Assembly (NCBI GenBank): GCA_023428295.1
Contig: JAEYYV010000069.1
Coordinates: 1 to 64,000 of the forward strand
Length of the DNA: 64,000 nucleotides
Direction of reading: 5' to 3'
Source of the DNA: Pseudomonadota bacterium
GTDB taxonomy: Bacteria; Myxococcota_A; Polyangia; Haliangiales; Haliangiaceae
Positions 18,056 through 26,743 of this stretch are shown piece after piece (positions within the stretch are counted from its first letter, which is position 1; each line of letters begins with the position of its first letter). The position numbers and the translations under genes are program-made. Below the pieces are notes generated by a model. It worked only from the letters and a program-made list of their open reading frames with translations. It did no database searches and was not told the origin of the DNA.

Positions 18056-18796
18056 ATGCGTACCGTCGCGATCGTCCAGGCGCGCATGGGTTCGACTCGG
18101 TTGCCCGGCAAGGTCATGCACGACCTCTGCGGCGACACGATGCTCGCTCGTGGCATCCAGCGTCTACGCGCAGCGAGCTCGCTCGCCGATGTCGTGATCG
18201 CGACGACGACGGGTACCGAAGACGACGTCATCGTCCTCGAGGCCAAGCGCCTCGACACCCAGGTGTATCGCGGCTCGGTGCACGACGTGCTCGACCGCTA
18301 TCTCGGCGCAGCGCGCGCGTCCAACGCGGAAGCGATCGTTCGCGTGACGTCCGATTGTCCGCTCATCGATCCAGGTGTTGTCGACCGGGTGGTCGCCAAG
18401 CTCACCGGCGCGATCGACTACGCATCCAACACGCACGACATCCAGACGTTTCCGCGTGGCCTCGACTGCGAGGTGTTCCATCGCGACACGCTCGAGCGCA
18501 TGGCACGCATGGCGACGTCCAAAGCTGCACGCGAGCACGTTACCGTGTTCGTGCGCGAGCAGCCGCAGGTGTTCCGCACGGATCAGCTGCTCGCCGAGAC
18601 CAACGACTCCGACCTGCGCTGGACCGTCGACACCGACGCTGATCTCACGCTGGTGCGCCGCCTCTACGAGCGGTACTCGCTCGCTTCTCGCACCGTCGAC
18701 TATCGCGACATCGTCCGCGGCGTTCGCGCCGAGCCGGCGCTGCAAGCGATCAACGCACACATCCCGCAAAAGGACTGGCGTGTCACAGCAACCTAA
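18056..18796 (+). CDS. spsF: SpsF-like cytidylyltransferase (CMP-nonulosonic acid activation)
   Basis: 246 residues of the SpsF/COG1861 nucleotidyltransferase family. The N-terminal signature VAIVQARMGSTRLPGKVM binds nucleotide; EAIVRVTSDCPLIDP carries metal-binding acids; HVTVFVREQP and LRWTVDTDADLTLVRRLY close the domain. It should couple CTP to the finished nonulosonic acid before transfer to flagellin (known role in related clusters; inferred here). No second SpsG-like domain is fused; the separate pseG covers that step. The stop lies 17 bases inside the following Maf gene. Confidence 0.88.
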   Translation: MRTVAIVQARMGSTRLPGKVMHDLCGDTMLARGIQRLRAASSLADVVIATTTGTEDDVIVLEAKRLDTQVYRGSVHDVLDRYLGAARASNAEAIVRVTSDCPLIDPGVVDRVVAKLTGAIDYASNTHDIQTFPRGLDCEVFHRDTLERMARMATSKAAREHVTVFVREQPQVFRTDQLLAETNDSDLRWTVDTDADLTLVRRLYERYSLASRTVDYRDIVRGVRAEPALQAINAHIPQKDWRVTAT

Positions 18797-20708
18797 CGCC
18801 TCCGAGACGCTCGCCGCATGGCAGCGCTCACTCGCCGAGATCGCGCATCTCGGTGACCTCCTGTGTGCCGCGATCGAGCGGGACGACATGGTCACCGCGA
18901 TCGCCACGATGATGCAGCTGCGCCGCACGCGCACGGACATCTCGCGCATCGACGCCTCCGTGCAGGACATCGAGCTCGTCGATCCCGTCGCGATCGAGAC
19001 CGCGCGCGCCGCGATCGCTCGCACGCGCTCCGTCGCCGAGATCATGCGGCAGTGGCTCGCGCGCCCGCTTCCCGCCGACGCCGACCTGCTACAGGTTCCA
19101 CTCGGCGTCGCCATCGTCGCCGATGCCATGCTGCCCGCCGCGTGGGACTTCGAGCGCGATGTCGCCGTCCTCGTCGGCGACGGCCTCGCGGACGTCGCGC
19201 AGATCCTCGTGGATCTCGGTCAGCTCCGCGTGATCTTCGTCGGCGAAGCACCGGTCCCGGCGTCCGTCATCACGGTGCGCTCCGCGGTCGAGCTCGGCTC
19301 GGCGATGCGCACGATGACGCCGATGGCGCCGCACCAAGTGGCGCTACGCACCACCGTCGATGCCGACCCCGAGCTCGTCGAGAGCTGCTCGACGATGTCG
19401 CGCGACAGCCTCGCGGATCTCCGCGTGCACCAGAACACCGTCGCGACGTTCTCGCGCACGTGGATCGATCAAGGCACCACGAACCTGCCGTCCATCGCGC
19501 GCTGGCCCACCGTCGACGACGTCGGCGATCGGTTCGCCGGCAAGCCGATGGTGATCGTCGCCCCCGGACCGTCGCTCGCCAAGACCATCGATCAGCTGCG
19601 CGAGCTGCAAGGCAAGGTCGTCATCTGCTGCTTCAGCCACTCGCTGAAGCCCGTGATCGCCGCCGGCATCACGCCCGACGTCATCGTCAGCGCGGATCCG
19701 CAAGACGTTCGCTACCACTTCGCGACGTGTGACACCTCGCAGTCGTTCCTCGTCAACGCGGCCACGGTTCACCCTGCCCTCTACGAGCTCCCCGCCCGCG
19801 GCATGTTCACGATGGCCGCGAACGGCCCGATCGACGACTGGCTCTACGACATCCTCGGCGAGTCCACGCCTGCCCTCGTCGGCGGCGGCTCGGTGGCCAC
19901 CTCGGCGTTCACGCTCGCCCGCCGCTGGAAGTGCGATCCGATCGTCTTCATCGGCCTCGATCTCTCCTTCCCCGGCGGCAAGTACTACGTCGCCACGTCG
20001 TCCGACGGCGACGCGCGCGCCGACATCGCGCCCGACGGCACCATGAAGGTCGCGGGTTGGAGCGCAGGCTTCCACCAGATGAAGGCGAACGGCGGCCCCG
20101 CCACCGCACGCGAGCGCACCATCGAGCTCCCCGGCTGGGGCAACTCCGGCACCGTGCCGTCCTCGTTCATGCTCGGCCTGTTCCGCCGCTGGTTCATCGA
20201 CGCGATGCGCGAGGTCACCGACGTCTCCGTCTACAACTGCACCGAAGGCGGCTGCCACATCGACGGCATGGAGCACGTCCCGTTCGCCACGGTGCGCGAT
20301 GCCCTCCTCGCCACCGTCGACGCACGCGCGACACTCGACGCGGTCATCGGCTCCGTCGATGCCAACGCGCGCATTCACGCCGCGAAGCGCGGTCTCTCCT
20401 CGCGCGTCACGCACCTTCGTCGCGCTCGTCAGCTCGCGAACCGCGCGATCGACATGATCGTGTCGGGCGCCTCCGACCGCGAGCTCCGCCGCGTCGAGCG
20501 CATCCTCGCCGACACGCTCCGCCCCGTGGAGCTCGTCTCGCTCGTCGCCCAGCGCGACATCGACCGCGCGATCACCATCGCGTCGCACGACGCTGACGAG
20601 GCCGCGTACCTCGCCGCATCCAAGTCGCTGTTCACCACGCTGATCCGCGTCATCGACGAGCTCCTCCCCGTCATCACCAGCGCGCACGCGCGAATGGCAC
20701 CCATATGA
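18780..20708 (+). CDS. Maf-type flagellin glycosyltransferase (DUF115 / MptE-like domain)
   Basis: 642 residues. The central region, about 260-480, is the DUF115 domain of motility accessory factors: VIVAPGPSLAKTIDQL, VICCFSHSLKPVIAAGITPDVIVSADPQ, GGGSVATSAFTLAR, IGLDLSFPGGKYYV. Flanking N- and C-terminal parts are helical and family-specific. Maf proteins move CMP-activated pseudaminic or legionaminic acid onto Ser/Thr residues of flagellin in the cytoplasm. GTG 18780 has AGGA eight bases upstream and overlaps the cytidylyltransferase by 17 bases. The stop overlaps the ATPase gene start by four. The longer open frame to 18375 is a shadow of spsF. Confidence 0.9.
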   Translation: MSQQPNASETLAAWQRSLAEIAHLGDLLCAAIERDDMVTAIATMMQLRRTRTDISRIDASVQDIELVDPVAIETARAAIARTRSVAEIMRQWLARPLPADADLLQVPLGVAIVADAMLPAAWDFERDVAVLVGDGLADVAQILVDLGQLRVIFVGEAPVPASVITVRSAVELGSAMRTMTPMAPHQVALRTTVDADPELVESCSTMSRDSLADLRVHQNTVATFSRTWIDQGTTNLPSIARWPTVDDVGDRFAGKPMVIVAPGPSLAKTIDQLRELQGKVVICCFSHSLKPVIAAGITPDVIVSADPQDVRYHFATCDTSQSFLVNAATVHPALYELPARGMFTMAANGPIDDWLYDILGESTPALVGGGSVATSAFTLARRWKCDPIVFIGLDLSFPGGKYYVATSSDGDARADIAPDGTMKVAGWSAGFHQMKANGGPATARERTIELPGWGNSGTVPSSFMLGLFRRWFIDAMREVTDVSVYNCTEGGCHIDGMEHVPFATVRDALLATVDARATLDAVIGSVDANARIHAAKRGLSSRVTHLRRARQLANRAIDMIVSGASDRELRRVERILADTLRPVELVSLVAQRDIDRAITIASHDADEAAYLAASKSLFTTLIRVIDELLPVITSAHARMAPI

Positions 20709-21691
20709 AACGCAGGGCTCCACGCATCATCGCGATCGGTGGTGGCAAAGGCGGTGTCGGCAAGACCACCGTCGCCGCCAATCTCGCTCTCGCGATCGGG
20801 CGTGCGGGCCATCGCGTCGCCATCATCGACGCCGACCTCGGCGCGGCGAACCTGCACACCGCCCTCGGTGTCACGCGGCCCGCTCACAACCTCGGCGACT
20901 TCATCGACGGCGCCGTCGACAGCCTCGACGCCACCTTCACCCAAGTCACGCCCACCGTCCAGCTCGCCGCTGGCACCTCGCGCCCCGGCTCCGCGAACCT
21001 CGGCGCCGCCCAGAAGCTCCGCCTCCTCCGCGCGATCGGCAAGCTCGAGACCGACGTCGTTCTCGTCGATGTCGGCGCCGGCACCTCGTTCACCGTCGTC
21101 GATCTCTTCGCGGCCGCCGATCACAAGCTGATGGTCGTGTGCCCGCAGCTCACGTCGCTCCACAACGCCTACGCGCTGCTCAAGGCCGTTGTCCATCGCG
21201 TGGTTCGCAAGCACGCGATCGACGAGACGCACAAGGACCTCATCGACGCCGCGCTGTCGCACGAGTCCAAGGCCATCTCGATCCCGCAGCTCCTCGGCGT
21301 GATCCGGCCGATGGATCAAGCGGTCGCGAACGCCATCGTCGACACGCTGACGCGCTTCGGCGTCTCGCTCGTCGGCAACATGCTGTCGACGCCGCAAGAG
21401 GCCGACGCGCTCCGCCGCATGACGCCGATGATCCACGATCGCCTGCTCATTCACGCGCCGCTGATCGCAGCTATCAAGCGCACGCCGTCCCTCGCGGGCT
21501 CGCTCACCGCGGGCGTCGGCACGATCGCGACGCGCGCGAACGACGAAGCGGCCCACGCGCTTCGCCAGCTCGCCGACTCGATCATGGCGACGAACCTCGC
21601 GGCGCTCCGCGGCGAGGCGCGCGCCGCTCAGCACAAGACGATGCCGCTGTGGATCCAGCGCGGCCTCGAGACCGACGCCGCGCGCGAGTAG
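20705..21691 (+). CDS. MinD/ParA-family ATPase coupled to the Maf gene
   Basis: 328 residues with a deviant Walker A motif GGGKGGVGKTT at about 13-23, the switch Asp in IIDADLGAANLH, and a Walker B-like VVLVDVGAG. Family members dimerise on ATP and position structures at membranes or poles. It is related to, but distinct from, the FlhG encoded next to flhF in this window: this copy lacks the extended N-terminus and carries an extra C-terminal helical part. Coupling to the Maf gene (ATGA overlap) suggests it belongs to glycosylation or to placing that machinery. Convergent with pseG, 31 bases between stops. Confidence 0.88.
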   Translation: MKRRAPRIIAIGGGKGGVGKTTVAANLALAIGRAGHRVAIIDADLGAANLHTALGVTRPAHNLGDFIDGAVDSLDATFTQVTPTVQLAAGTSRPGSANLGAAQKLRLLRAIGKLETDVVLVDVGAGTSFTVVDLFAAADHKLMVVCPQLTSLHNAYALLKAVVHRVVRKHAIDETHKDLIDAALSHESKAISIPQLLGVIRPMDQAVANAIVDTLTRFGVSLVGNMLSTPQEADALRRMTPMIHDRLLIHAPLIAAIKRTPSLAGSLTAGVGTIATRANDEAAHALRQLADSIMATNLAALRGEARAAQHKTMPLWIQRGLETDAARE

Positions 21692-21722
21692 GCACAGCGT
21701 TCCAATCTCTCCGCGTCCCGGG

Positions 21723-22751
21723 TCACGCGCCGAGGACGGCCTCGTCGATGATGCGGCGTGCGCCGTCGGAGTCGGCGGTGGCGAGCGCGCGTTGCCGCTG
21801 CTCGCGCCGTCCTTTGTCGTCGAGGAGGAACGCGAGGATGTCCGAGCGCAGCGTGTCGTCGTCGGTCTCGGACAGCGTTCGGCCGCCGGCGATGAGCCCA
21901 TCGCGGATCTGGATGCGCGCGGGGACCACTTGGTCCGGCACGATCGCGTAGGCGAGCGCCGGGCAGCCGAGGTACGCGAGCTCGCCGAGCGTGCCGCCGG
22001 CGGAGCAGATCGCTGCGTCGGCGCTGACGAAGAGTGCGCCGGGATCCTCGGGCGCGCGGCGAATGTCGACGACGTGTCCGCGCTCCGTCGCGAGCTTCGC
22101 GGCGGCGGCGAGTGAGTCGTCGTGGCGAAAGCCGGGGCCCGCGACCACGACGAGCTCGAGCGCGCGATCCTCGGGCACGAGCGACACGATGCGGCTCGTC
22201 GCGTTCACCGGATCGGAGCCGCCGAACGTGATCAAGACGCGCGGGCGCGCGGAGGCCATGGGCCGACACGAGCCGCGCGTGTAGCGACGGATGTCCTTGC
22301 GGAGCATCAAGTAGCGCCGGCCGAGGAGACGCAGCTTGGCGTGCGGATAGGACGCAGCGAGCGTCGGTGCGTGAACGTTGTGATTCACGACCGCGGTCAT
22401 CGGATAGGAGAGCTTGCCCGAGTCGTCGATGACGACAGTGCGGACGCGGGGCGGCATCTTGGGGACGAGCGCTCGTGCGAGCGGTGGGCCGTCGATGACG
22501 ATCGCGTTGACGCGCGGGTCTTCGGAGGCCTGGACGACCTGCGTGGCGGACCACTCGCGGACATCGAGGTGAGCGAGCCCGCGATCGCGGCCCCACGAGC
22601 GAACGGCCGCGTCGTCGCCGCCGAACAGCGGGACGACATCGAGGCCGCGTGCTTCTGCTTCTTCCATCAGCGCGACGATGCGCGCGACGTGGCCGAAGCC
22701 GATAGCGTGTGACGCGTCCGCGCGAAACAGAACCCGCGCTTTCGTGGTCAC
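21723..22751 (-). CDS. pseG: UDP-sugar hydrolase PseG
   Basis: 342 residues of the PseG/SpsG family, a GT-B fold enzyme that cleaves UDP from UDP-2,4-diacetamido-2,4,6-trideoxy-beta-L-altropyranose. The N-terminal motif FRADASHAIGFGHVAR includes the catalytic His of the G-x-GH loop. Further signatures are VIDDSGKL, VLITFGGSDPVNAT and the UDP-binding ICSAGGTLGELAYLGCPALAY. It follows pseB by 15 bases on the same strand. In the pathway it should act after PseB, PseC and PseH and before PseI. Confidence 0.92.
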   Translation of the reverse strand: MTTKARVLFRADASHAIGFGHVARIVALMEEAEARGLDVVPLFGGDDAAVRSWGRDRGLAHLDVREWSATQVVQASEDPRVNAIVIDGPPLARALVPKMPPRVRTVVIDDSGKLSYPMTAVVNHNVHAPTLAASYPHAKLRLLGRRYLMLRKDIRRYTRGSCRPMASARPRVLITFGGSDPVNATSRIVSLVPEDRALELVVVAGPGFRHDDSLAAAAKLATERGHVVDIRRAPEDPGALFVSADAAICSAGGTLGELAYLGCPALAYAIVPDQVVPARIQIRDGLIAGGRTLSETDDDTLRSDILAFLLDDKGRREQRQRALATADSDGARRIIDEAVLGA

Positions 22752-22766
22752 GAGCGGATCATAGAC

Positions 22767-23771
22767 TCATGCGACCTTGGCAACCATCGCTTTGGTCGCG
22801 TCGAGGTCGAGGCGGGGCTGCGCGGTGTCGCTCGAGTACTCGAAGTTTGCCGGGACCGGCGTTCCGCGAGGCAGGTTGTCGAGCGTGTTCGCGTGGAACT
22901 GGAACTCGGGCCACACGACGAGGACGTCGTCGCAATCCCACGTGCGGCGCGCTTCCTCGTCGCCGATGAGCTTCTCGTGGAGCTTCTCGCCGGGTCGGAT
23001 GCCGATCGTCGCGCGCGGGGTGCCGGGGGCGACGGCTTCGGCGAGCGTCTCGATGTCGCTGGTGGGGAGCTTGGGGATGAAGATCTCGCCGCCCGACATG
23101 AGCTCGAGCCCGCGCAGCACGAGGGCGACGGCATCGCCCATGTCGATCCAGAAGCGCGTCATGCGCGGGTCGGTGATCGTCACTTGGCCGTCGCGCATCT
23201 GCTTGCGGAACAGCGGGATCACGCTGCCGGCCGAGCCCATCACGTTGCCGTAGCGAACGAGCGAGAAGCGCGTGCGGCGATCGCCGGAGTACGCGTTGGC
23301 GCTGATGAGCAGCTTCTCCATGCACAGCTTGGTCGCGCCGTAGAGGTTGGCCGGCGAGACCGCTTTGTCGGTGGACAGGCCGATGACGCGCTCGACGCCG
23401 CATGCGATCGCGGCTTCGATGATGTTCTTCGCGCCGTTGACGTTGGTCGCCACGGCTTCGATCGGGTTGTACTCGCAGATCGGTACGTGCTTCATCGCGG
23501 CCGCGTGGACCACGATGTCGACATCGCGAAACGCGGCCATCAGGCGATCGCGATCGCGGATGTCGCCGACGAAGAAGCGCAGGCGCTTGTCCGTCATCGT
23601 GCGCGACATCTCGTAGTGCTTCTGCTCGTCGCGCGAGAAGACGATGATCTTCTTCGCCTTCGACTCGAGCGCTCGTCTGACGAACGCCTTGCCGAACGAA
23701 CCGGTTCCGCCGGTGACGAGGACGGACTTGCCGTCGAGGACAGAGACTTTGGCGGTGGACGAGAGCTTCAT
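22767..23771 (-). CDS. pseB: UDP-N-acetylglucosamine 4,6-dehydratase (inverting), PseB
   Basis: 334 residues, SDR extended family. The NAD(P) loop is LVTGGTGSFGKAF; then FFVGDIRDRDRL, AAMKHVP (typical of PseB, where Met-Lys replaces the usual Ser-Tyr-Lys arrangement), STDKAVSPANLYGATKLCMEK, and SLVRYGNVMGSAGSVIPLF. It makes UDP-2-acetamido-2,6-dideoxy-arabino-hexos-4-ulose, the first step toward pseudaminic acid. ATG 23771 is set by GGAGA seven bases upstream; a longer frame exists. Transcribed with pseG. The next enzyme, the PseC aminotransferase, is absent from the window. Confidence 0.95.
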   Translation of the reverse strand: MKLSSTAKVSVLDGKSVLVTGGTGSFGKAFVRRALESKAKKIIVFSRDEQKHYEMSRTMTDKRLRFFVGDIRDRDRLMAAFRDVDIVVHAAAMKHVPICEYNPIEAVATNVNGAKNIIEAAIACGVERVIGLSTDKAVSPANLYGATKLCMEKLLISANAYSGDRRTRFSLVRYGNVMGSAGSVIPLFRKQMRDGQVTITDPRMTRFWIDMGDAVALVLRGLELMSGGEIFIPKLPTSDIETLAEAVAPGTPRATIGIRPGEKLHEKLIGDEEARRTWDCDDVLVVWPEFQFHANTLDNLPRGTPVPANFEYSSDTAQPRLDLDATKAMVAKVA

Positions 23772-23789
23772 CGAGATTCTCCGAGGCGC

Positions 23790-23815
23790 GTATCGGCGCG
23801 CAGCGGATGCTTCTA
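23790..23815 (-). promoter_or_regulatory. Candidate sigma-28 (FliA) promoter of pseB-pseG
   Basis: On the - strand TAGA, 14 bases, GCCGATAC (consensus TAAA, 15 bases, GCCGATAA). The -10 element matches seven of eight bases; the -35 is weaker. It would start transcription just ahead of the GGAGA ribosome site of pseB. It would put the sugar genes under FliA, like flagellin. Confidence 0.4.
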
Positions 23816-23872
23816 CAACTGCCACGCCAGCGTTCGCCGAGCGATTCTCGCCACTTACAGGCGTGGGCCGGA

Positions 23873-23886
23873 TTGACGATCGTCAA
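23873..23886. repeat. Perfect 14-base palindrome between fliT-like gene and pseB
   Basis: TTGACGATCGTCAA is exactly self-complementary. It sits 9 bases after the fliT-like stop codon and about 100 bases upstream of pseB, so it could be an operator for pseB or a short hairpin after fliT. No T-run is present. Confidence 0.45.
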
Positions 23887-23894
23887 ACCCGCCG

Positions 23895-24170
23895 TCAGCG
23901 AGCGTAGCTGCGAAGCGCCTTGGTGCCGCTGCGTGCCGCACCTACAGCGTCGCGTGCGGCGGCCAAGGCTCTCTCCCAGGCGGCGTCGCGAGCGGAGAGC
24001 TCGCACACCATCGCGCGGTTCTCGTCGGTGTCGGCGATGCGCCCTGTCATGCGCGAGAGCACCTCCTGGCGCGCCTCGAACATCGCGTCGAACGCGGCGA
24101 GGATCGCCTCCGCGTCGCCCTCGGGCGGCAGCGGCGTCAGCTCGACGAGCTCGCGCAGCAAGGCGCTCAT
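23895..24170 (-). CDS. Small helical protein, probable FliT-like chaperone
   Basis: 91 residues, predicted mostly helical (EAILAAFDAMFEARQEVLSRM, ARDAAWERALAAARDAVGAAR). No certain family motif is seen. Position directly after fliS, with a four-base overlap, is where fliT, the FliD export chaperone, is often found, and length fits (FliT is about 100-120 residues). The assignment is by context and size only. Confidence 0.65.
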   Translation of the reverse strand: MSALLRELVELTPLPPEGDAEAILAAFDAMFEARQEVLSRMTGRIADTDENRAMVCELSARDAAWERALAAARDAVGAARSGTKALRSYAR

Positions 24171-24544
24171 CGGCGCGTCATCGCTTCGCGGAAGGCCGCG
24201 GAGATCTCGGTCATGAGCTTGGTCGCCTCGTCGAGCGGCTTCGCGTCGAGCTTCACGCTCGCCGCGTAGATACGCTCGGTGACAAAGCAGTAGAGCTGGT
24301 CGAGGTTCGCCGACATCTCCGGGGATGCGGTGTGGTCGAGCGATGCTCGCAGCTCGTTCACGATCGCGACGGCATGGTCGAGAGCTTTGCTCTTGCCGAC
24401 GATGTCCTTCGCCTTGATCGCGATGCGACCTTGCTCGAGATCCTGGAGGAACCGCTCGAAGAGACGGCGCAGGATCTCGTGCTTCGGGGCCGAGTTGAGA
24501 TCGACGGAGCGATACGCGTTGGTGGCTCGATTTGCGGCGTACAT
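24167..24544 (-). CDS. fliS: Flagellin export chaperone FliS
   Basis: 125 residues. The start MYAANRATNAYRSVDLNSAPKHEILRRLFERFLQDLEQG matches the FliS pattern (tyrosine after the N-terminal helix, then a long helix). FliS binds the C-terminal helices of flagellin in the cytoplasm, blocks premature polymerisation and delivers it to FlhA. It lies seven bases after fliD and overlaps the small fliT-like gene by four bases. Confidence 0.93.
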   Translation of the reverse strand: MYAANRATNAYRSVDLNSAPKHEILRRLFERFLQDLEQGRIAIKAKDIVGKSKALDHAVAIVNELRASLDHTASPEMSANLDQLYCFVTERIYAASVKLDAKPLDEATKLMTEISAAFREAMTRR

Positions 24545-24551
24545 GGAGAAC

Positions 24552-25859
24552 CTAGAGGATGGCCGAGAGGTACGAGGATTGAGATTTCAGCTTCGACATC
24601 GCCTCTTCGAGAGCAGCGAACTGCTTCTCGAGGCGTGACTGCAGATCGTCCGCCTTCTTGTTGATGCGATCGATCTGGTCTTGGAGAACCTTCTGCCGGT
24701 CGGTCAGCGCCTGCGTCTTCGCCGAGAGCAGGCCGTCCGAGCGCGTGTACCGATCCGTGAGGTCGGTGACCGCCGTCGCGAAGCCGTTGGTCAGGAAGAT
24801 CTTCGAGACAGCGTCGGGATCCTTGGTGACGGCCTCGACGAGCTTGGCGCTGTCGAGCGTCATGGCGCCGCCCTTGTCGATCGAGATACCGATCGCGGAG
24901 AGCGTCGTGTTCTCGCCGTACGCGTTGGTCTTGAGCGTTGCCAGTGCACTCTGGAGTCCACGAAGGGTGCTGTCGCCGAACAGCGTGTTGTCGCCCTTCT
25001 TGGTGCCCGTGTAATCGAGCTGGTTGTGCAACGAGGCATTCACGCTGTTGAACGCGTCGACGATCTTCTGGACCTTGTCCGTCAGCGCCTTCGAATCGAG
25101 CGAGACCGTCACCTTCCCGATCGGGTCGCTCTCGGCGTGCACCGAGTTGAGCGTGAGCGTCATGCCCGCGATCGCGTCGGTGATCGTGTTGCTCGGTCGC
25201 GTGATATCGATGCCGTTGACGTTGATGACGGCGTTCTCCGCAGGTCGCTTGATGTTGGCGGCGTTCGCCAGATCGAGACCATCGCCGGAGTCGACGAACG
25301 TGGGCGCCTTCGCGGTGCCGCTGTCCTTGGCCATCGTGACGAGGCGGTACTCGCCTTCCGCGACCTTCACGACGGACGCGGTCACGCCGGCGTCTGCGTC
25401 GTTGATCCTCGCCGCGATGACGTCGAGCGAATCGTCGGCGGTCCACGAGACGTTCTTCGTGGTGCCGTCGACGGTGATCGCGACGCTGCCCGCGCCGAGG
25501 ACGCCTGCACTCGAGCTCGAGAACGAGCGCGACTGCGTTACTTGCGACACCGCGAGCGACTTCACTCGCAGGTCGTGGACACCCGGAGTCGCGCCGGCCG
25601 AGGCCGCCACGCTGACACGAGCGTCGGAGCTGGTTGCGGTGCGCGGCTTGATCTCGCTGTCGAGATCCATCGCGCGCACCGCGGTGGCAAGCGCCGACAG
25701 CCCGGAGGACAGGCTGTTGACGATGCTCTTCTGAGTATCGAGGTTTCCCTTCCGTGTGGTCGCCGAGTTGGCGCCCGCGCGCTCCACGTTCACCAGTTGC
25801 TCGATCATCGACGCGGAGTCGAGACCGGTCGAGAGGCCGTTGAACGTGATGGTGCTCAT
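24552..25859 (-). CDS. fliD: Flagellar filament cap protein FliD (HAP2)
   Basis: 435 residues. The N-terminal ITFNGLSTGLDSASMIEQLVNVE and the C-terminal TDLTDRYTRSDGLLSAKTQALTDRQKVLQDQI plus coiled-coil are classic FliD segments; the middle holds the beta-rich D2/D3 domains with GVHDLRVKSLAVSQ. It caps the filament tip and inserts flagellin subunits. A ribosome site AGGA lies eight bases before ATG 25859, in the 32-base gap after fliC. Confidence 0.95.
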   Translation of the reverse strand: MSTITFNGLSTGLDSASMIEQLVNVERAGANSATTRKGNLDTQKSIVNSLSSGLSALATAVRAMDLDSEIKPRTATSSDARVSVAASAGATPGVHDLRVKSLAVSQVTQSRSFSSSSAGVLGAGSVAITVDGTTKNVSWTADDSLDVIAARINDADAGVTASVVKVAEGEYRLVTMAKDSGTAKAPTFVDSGDGLDLANAANIKRPAENAVINVNGIDITRPSNTITDAIAGMTLTLNSVHAESDPIGKVTVSLDSKALTDKVQKIVDAFNSVNASLHNQLDYTGTKKGDNTLFGDSTLRGLQSALATLKTNAYGENTTLSAIGISIDKGGAMTLDSAKLVEAVTKDPDAVSKIFLTNGFATAVTDLTDRYTRSDGLLSAKTQALTDRQKVLQDQIDRINKKADDLQSRLEKQFAALEEAMSKLKSQSSYLSAIL

Positions 25860-25891
25860 GGAAGGTTCCTACGGGTCGGAGTCAGCGCGAA

Positions 25892-26743
25892 CTAGCCGCG
25901 GAGGAGCGAGAGCGCCGACTGCGGCAGCTGGTTCGCCTGCGCGAGGACGGCGAGACCGGCCTGGCTCAGGATCTGCGCCTTCGTGAGCGCCGCGGTCTCC
26001 GACGCGACATCGACGTCGCGGATACGCGAGTTCGCGGCAGACAGGTTCTCGTGCGACGTGGCGAGGTTCGAGACGGTGACCGCCATGCGGTTCTGCGAGG
26101 CGCCGACCTTGGCGCGCGCCGCGGACAGCTGCTTGATGGCCGCGTCGAACACGCCGATCGCCTTCTGCGCACCACCGGCCGAGCCCAGGTTCTGCGCCTG
26201 GATCTTGAGCGAGGCCGCCGTCGCGCCGAGCGTCGACGTGTTGAGCTTGGTGATGCTCATCGAGATGCGGTCGTCGGTGGTGTTGTAGATGCCGACCTGG
26301 AACGTGAGGCCCGTCGAGGCGTCACCGTCGAGGAGGTCCTGACCGTTGAAGCTCGTGACCTTGCTGATGCGATCGACTTCGGCAGACAGCTGCTTGAACT
26401 CGGTGTGGATGTAGCCGCGCTCCGTGTTGCCGAGCGTGCTGTTCGCCGCCTGCACCGACAGCTCGCGCATACGCGAGACGATGCCCTGCATCTCGTTCAT
26501 CGCGCCTTCCGCGACCTGCGACATCGAGATGCCGTCGTTCGCGTTGCGCTGCGCCTGCGAGATGGAGCGAATCTGCGACTTCAGCGACTCGCTGATGCCG
26601 AGGCCCGCGGCGTCGTCGCCAGCCTTGTTGATGCGCATGCCGGACGACAGCTTGCTGATGGAGGACGCGAGGGCGTCCTGAGTGCCGGTGAGGTTACGCT
26701 GAGCATTGAGAGAAGCAACGTTGGTGAGAATCGAGAGGCCCAT
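25892..26743 (-). CDS. fliC: Flagellin FliC
   Basis: 283 residues, a short flagellin. The N-terminal D0/D1 (ILTNVASLNAQRNL, LSSGMRINKAGDDAAGLGIS, ANDGISMSQVAEGAMNEMQ) and the C-terminal D1/D0 (RAKVGASQNRM, NLSAANSRIRDVDVASETA, QANQLPQSALSLLRG) are complete; the variable D2/D3 outer domains are nearly absent. Only one flagellin gene is seen. The product is a likely target for the glycosylation genes nearby. ATG 26743 has AAGGA eight bases upstream; the longer frame lacks support. Confidence 0.97.
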   Translation of the reverse strand: MGLSILTNVASLNAQRNLTGTQDALASSISKLSSGMRINKAGDDAAGLGISESLKSQIRSISQAQRNANDGISMSQVAEGAMNEMQGIVSRMRELSVQAANSTLGNTERGYIHTEFKQLSAEVDRISKVTSFNGQDLLDGDASTGLTFQVGIYNTTDDRISMSITKLNTSTLGATAASLKIQAQNLGSAGGAQKAIGVFDAAIKQLSAARAKVGASQNRMAVTVSNLATSHENLSAANSRIRDVDVASETAALTKAQILSQAGLAVLAQANQLPQSALSLLRG

